NCBI GenBank assembly: GCA_002399735.1
Contig: DHEF01000041.1
Span: 26,527-34,396 of the forward strand
Length of the DNA stretch: 7,870 nucleotides
From: Chitinophagaceae bacterium UBA4857
Lineage (GTDB): Bacteria > Bacteroidota > Bacteroidia > Chitinophagales > Chitinophagaceae
Reading direction: 5' to 3'
This document shows positions 5,330-7,870 of this stretch, one piece after another. The position numbers and the translations under genes are program-made. Within the stretch, counting starts at the first letter, position 1; each line of letters opens with the position of its first letter. A model generated the notes under the pieces. That model was not told the origin of the DNA. It saw only the letters and a list, made by a program, of their open reading frames with translations, and did no database searches.

Positions 5330-6703
5330 ATGATAACGGTATTTATAAGTAAAACCAAAACCTTGTTGTTGCTCCTGTTGGGAGCAATAACATTACAGGC
5401 ACAAAACAGCCTGAATGTTTATGTTGATAGCGCTCTGGTAAATAACAGGGTGTTACAACAAAAAAATATCTCACTCGAAAAAGCAACCCTTGCTTTAACC
5501 ATTGCCAAAAGTTATTACTACCCCAATGTTGGTTTTCAGTTTGGTTATCAACATGCCGATGGTGGTCGTGATATAAGCCTTCCGTTGGGTGATTTATTAA
5601 ATGGCGTTTATGGCACATTAAATCAATTAACCGGCAGTAACAATTTTCCTCAGCTTAAAAACCAGCAGGTAAATTTTTTACCCCAGAATTTTTACGATGC
5701 AAAGCTGCGTACCACCATGCCCTTGTATAACCAGGACATTTATTACAATAAAAAAATAGCCAACCAGCAAATAGCTTTAAGTGAACTGGATATTGATGTG
5801 TACAAACGTGAGCTGATTAAAAATGTAAAAGAGGCTTACTATAATTACCTGACAGCTTTACAAGCAGTTAGTATTTACAAGCAGGTATTAGAAGTAGCAA
5901 TGGAAGGAAAAAGAGTAAACCAGAAATTATTAGATAATGGCAAAGGTTTACATGCTTATTTATTGCGTTCTGACAGTGAGATAGAAAATATTAAAGCACA
6001 AATGAATACCGCAGAACAGCAAGTGAATAACGCCATGATGTATTTTAATTTTTTGCTTAACAGATCTTTAAAAGAGAGCATCATTGTTGAATACCCTACT
6101 ACAGAAAATATAGAAGCAGCAGGTGGATTATTATTAAAAGAATATAACAGTAACAACAGGGAAGAAGTAACACTGCTGGATAAAATGGTACAGTTAAACG
6201 AAACAGCAGTGGCCATGAATAAAAGTGCCAACGCTCCTAAATTAAACAGCTTTTTAGATTTAGGCTCACAAGCAGAGAATTTTAAGTTTAACAGTCAGTC
6301 GCGTTATTATATGTTGGGCTTGCAATTAGACGTACCCATTTTTACGGGCTATAGAACCAAGAATAAAATTAGACAAGCCCAGTTAGATGTGGCCAATGCA
6401 AAAATTAATAAAGTACAGGTACAGGAACAGTTGCAACTAGCGGGTAATATGGCAAAAAACAATTTGCTGGCAGCCTGGCAAACCTATACGGCTACTACCA
6501 AACAACTGGATGCCGCCGCCGCTTACCAACGCCTAATTGACCGTGGTTACAAAGAAGGTACGAACACATTTATAGAAACGGTAGATGCCCGCGGACAATA
6601 CACCCAAGCACAACTCGCTAATAATATTCAACAATATAAAGTTTTAATTGCTGCCGCTACTTTAGAAAGAGAAACAGCAATAATACCCCTAAAAACCAAC
6701 TAA
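5330..6703 (+). CDS. TolC family outer-membrane efflux protein
   Basis: A 457-residue outer-membrane channel component of a tripartite exporter. The signal peptide is residues 1-24 (basic start, Leu-rich core TLLLLLLGAITLQA), cleaved probably before Gln25. The mature protein shows the two-fold OEP layout, each half containing long alpha-helical hairpins and a beta-strand segment. Recognisable parts are SYYYPNVGFQFGYQ (61-74), VKEAYYNYLTALQA (166-179), the second-half strand LQLDVPIFTGYRTKNKIRQA (331-350) with its typical P-I-F-x-G turn, and YKEGTNTFIETVDAR (407-421). TolC-like trimers span the outer membrane and periplasm and dock on the adaptor encoded 1 bp downstream. The gene probably belongs to the TetR-led operon. 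No N-terminal lipobox is present, unlike many OprM-type channels. Exported substrates are unknown. Confidence 0.93.
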   Translation: MITVFISKTKTLLLLLLGAITLQAQNSLNVYVDSALVNNRVLQQKNISLEKATLALTIAKSYYYPNVGFQFGYQHADGGRDISLPLGDLLNGVYGTLNQLTGSNNFPQLKNQQVNFLPQNFYDAKLRTTMPLYNQDIYYNKKIANQQIALSELDIDVYKRELIKNVKEAYYNYLTALQAVSIYKQVLEVAMEGKRVNQKLLDNGKGLHAYLLRSDSEIENIKAQMNTAEQQVNNAMMYFNFLLNRSLKESIIVEYPTTENIEAAGGLLLKEYNSNNREEVTLLDKMVQLNETAVAMNKSANAPKLNSFLDLGSQAENFKFNSQSRYYMLGLQLDVPIFTGYRTKNKIRQAQLDVANAKINKVQVQEQLQLAGNMAKNNLLAAWQTYTATTKQLDAAAAYQRLIDRGYKEGTNTFIETVDARGQYTQAQLANNIQQYKVLIAAATLERETAIIPLKTN

Positions 6704-6704
6704 T

Positions 6705-7751
6705 ATGTACAACAAAAATTCGTTGCTAGTTGCATTTTTTAGTATAACCACATTAATCGCCTGTAAGGATAAAAAACAGGAAGAAGCCGTAACGGATGAT
6801 ATTATTCCGGTTAACGTAATGTCCTTACAAATGGATTCATTACAGCAAACTATAAATGCTTCGGGGCAGTTTACTACGGATGATGAAACCAACCTGTCAT
6901 TTAAAAATGGTGGTATCATCAGAAAAATTTATGTTGATGTAGGTGATGCCGTAAAAAAAGGTCAGCTATTGGCTACCGTTGATTTAACGGAAATAAATGC
7001 TATGTCGCAACAGGCGTCTTTAGGTTATGCAAAAGCCCAGCGTGATTATGAAAGGGCGGTTAATTTATATAAAGATAGTGTGGCTACATTGGAACAGATG
7101 CAGAATGCAAAAACGGCATTGGATATTGCCCGTCAGCAATATATAAGTGCAGGGTTTAACCAGAATAATTCAGAAATAAGAGCTACACAATCCGGTTATG
7201 TTTTACGCAGGTTTGCGCAAGAGGGGCAAATTACCGGTCCCGGTACACCGGTGTTGCAAATAAATGGTGCAGCAAATGGCAACTGGATATTAAAAGCGGG
7301 TGTAAGCGATAAACAATGGTCGGCCGTTGCAATAGGTGATAAAGCCATAATAACGACAGACGCATTAGAAGGAAAGACGTTTGCTGCAAAGGTGATAAAA
7401 AAATCGGAAGGTATTGACCCTATGAGCGGCACATTTATTATTCACCTGCAGATTACTGATGGCGATAAAAAAGGAATGGCAGCCGGTTTATTTGGTAAGG
7501 CAATCATTACACCCTCTCGTACGACACAGGCTTGGGCAATACCTTACGACGCACTACTGGATAGTGATAAAAATACGGGCTATGTATTTGTTACAAACGA
7601 TGACAGTACCGTACAAAAAATTAGTGTGCAGATAAGCAATGTGACGAATGGTAATGTAATCATTAATACCGGTCTGGAAAATGTAAAACATCTTATTGTA
7701 TCGGGTAGCGCTTACCTGAACGAAGACTCAAAGATTAAAGTGTTACACTAA
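6705..7751 (+). CDS. RND/HlyD-type periplasmic adaptor lipoprotein
   Basis: A 348-residue membrane-fusion protein linking an inner-membrane transporter to the TolC-like channel. The signal peptide ends in lipobox LIAC with Cys20, so it is a lipid-anchored adaptor. Domains in order: first half of the lipoyl-like domain around 61-95 (GGIIRKIYVDVGDAVKKGQLL), a short alpha-helical hairpin at about 98-150, the second lipoyl half at 160-187 (TQSGYVLRRFAQEGQITGPG), a beta-barrel domain from about 192 to 270 (GLFGKAIIT near its end), and a membrane-proximal domain to the C-terminus (IPYDALL, YVFV, INTGLENVKHLIVSG). The layout is that of AcrA-like RND adaptors, with a short hairpin. It starts 1 bp after the TolC-like stop, so translation is probably coupled. 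The transporter itself is not in the window. Confidence 0.92.
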   Translation: MYNKNSLLVAFFSITTLIACKDKKQEEAVTDDIIPVNVMSLQMDSLQQTINASGQFTTDDETNLSFKNGGIIRKIYVDVGDAVKKGQLLATVDLTEINAMSQQASLGYAKAQRDYERAVNLYKDSVATLEQMQNAKTALDIARQQYISAGFNQNNSEIRATQSGYVLRRFAQEGQITGPGTPVLQINGAANGNWILKAGVSDKQWSAVAIGDKAIITTDALEGKTFAAKVIKKSEGIDPMSGTFIIHLQITDGDKKGMAAGLFGKAIITPSRTTQAWAIPYDALLDSDKNTGYVFVTNDDSTVQKISVQISNVTNGNVIINTGLENVKHLIVSGSAYLNEDSKIKVLH

Positions 7752-7754
7752 AGC

Positions 7755-7786
7755 AATTTGGAAATTTGATAATTTGGAAATGTGCC
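7755..7786. repeat. Octamer tandem repeat AATTTGnn
   Basis: Four units with an exact 8-bp period: AATTTGGA, AATTTGAT, AATTTGGA and AATGTGCC. They lie 4 bp after the adaptor stop codon. Such AATTTG-rich runs resemble degenerate intergenic repeats I recall from Chitinophagaceae-like genomes. Their role, whether spacer, mobile remnant or regulatory, is unknown. Confidence 0.55.
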
Positions 7787-7791
7787 AATGA

Positions 7792-7816
7792 AAGTTTCCC
7801 GTAAAGTAGGAAACTT
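7792..7816. terminator. Stem-loop after the adaptor gene, possible weak terminator
   Basis: Perfect 8-bp inverted repeat AAGTTTCC (7792-7799) / GGAAACTT (7809-7816) with a 9-nt loop. No T run follows on either strand, so intrinsic termination would be weak. It could instead be a processing or regulatory structure directly before the next reading frame. Confidence 0.35.
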
Positions 7817-7821
7817 ACATA

Positions 7822-7870
7822 ATGCCCAATAAAATTAATTCGATATTAGTTATTGGATTAGCCTCATTGA
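7822..7870 (+). CDS. Possible start of an unidentified gene, cut by the window end
   Basis: ATG at 7822 opens a frame that stays open to the end (16 codons: MPNKINSILVIGLASL), with a hydrophobic run from residue 6 that could begin a signal peptide or membrane segment. It does not resemble the usual N-terminus of an RND permease, though too little is visible to exclude one. Alternatively, the minus strand holds an open frame entering from the right and stopping near 7817-7819 (…IELILLGIM), which would make this the tail of a convergent gene. I cannot decide between these. Confidence 0.3.
   Translation, partial: MPNKINSILVIGLASL

Noticed and set aside
6285..6300. TTAACAGT inside the TolC-like gene resembling the operator core.
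   Set aside because: Only an 8-bp match without dyad symmetry, inside coding sequence. It is expected by chance in AT-rich DNA.
1..7870. CRISPR array, tRNA, rRNA or phage genes.
   Set aside because: I found no regularly spaced direct repeats with unique spacers, no cloverleaf-like sequences and no phage or transposase motifs on either strand.

Overview
The window looks like chromosomal DNA from a member of the Bacteroidota, probably near the Chitinophagaceae. This is an inference from several signs: AT-rich coding sequence, few Shine-Dalgarno sequences, several TAnnTTTG-type -7 promoter boxes directly upstream of start codons, a zinc-ligand-free GluRS of about 510 residues, and lipoproteins with an LFIAC or LIAC lipobox. 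No phage, transposase, CRISPR, tRNA or rRNA is visible.

Left part (1-1847): two minus-strand genes, a TatD-family metal-dependent hydrolase and a NodB-type polysaccharide deacetylase, each followed by an intrinsic terminator. An 82-bp divergent region then separates the deacetylase from gltX (glutamate--tRNA ligase), with a near-perfect -7 box almost touching each start codon.

Middle part (1848-4572): gltX is followed by a 231-bp gene-free stretch holding a dispersed repeat and a perfect 21-bp terminator stem. Next come a stand-alone cobalamin-binding subunit of the methylmalonyl-CoA mutase type and a small DUF2314-type lipoprotein. The repeat after gltX shares two exact blocks (8 and 13 bp) with one at the left edge of the window, after tatD. 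Both copies are bounded by inverted repeats of different sequence.

Right part (4573-7870): a TetR-family regulator, a TolC-like outer-membrane efflux protein and an HlyD/RND-type periplasmic adaptor lipoprotein form a tight plus-strand cluster (gaps of 30 and 1 bp). A 17-bp perfect palindrome fills the spacer of the TetR promoter, and a degenerate copy sits directly before the tolC-like start. This fits a self-regulated efflux operon. An inner-membrane transporter would be expected next, but the window ends after an octamer repeat, a stem-loop and the first 16 codons of an unidentified reading frame.

Most genes are ordinary. The most notable signals are the TetR operator pair and the two inverted-repeat-bounded intergenic elements. 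I found no convincing evidence of a wholly new system.
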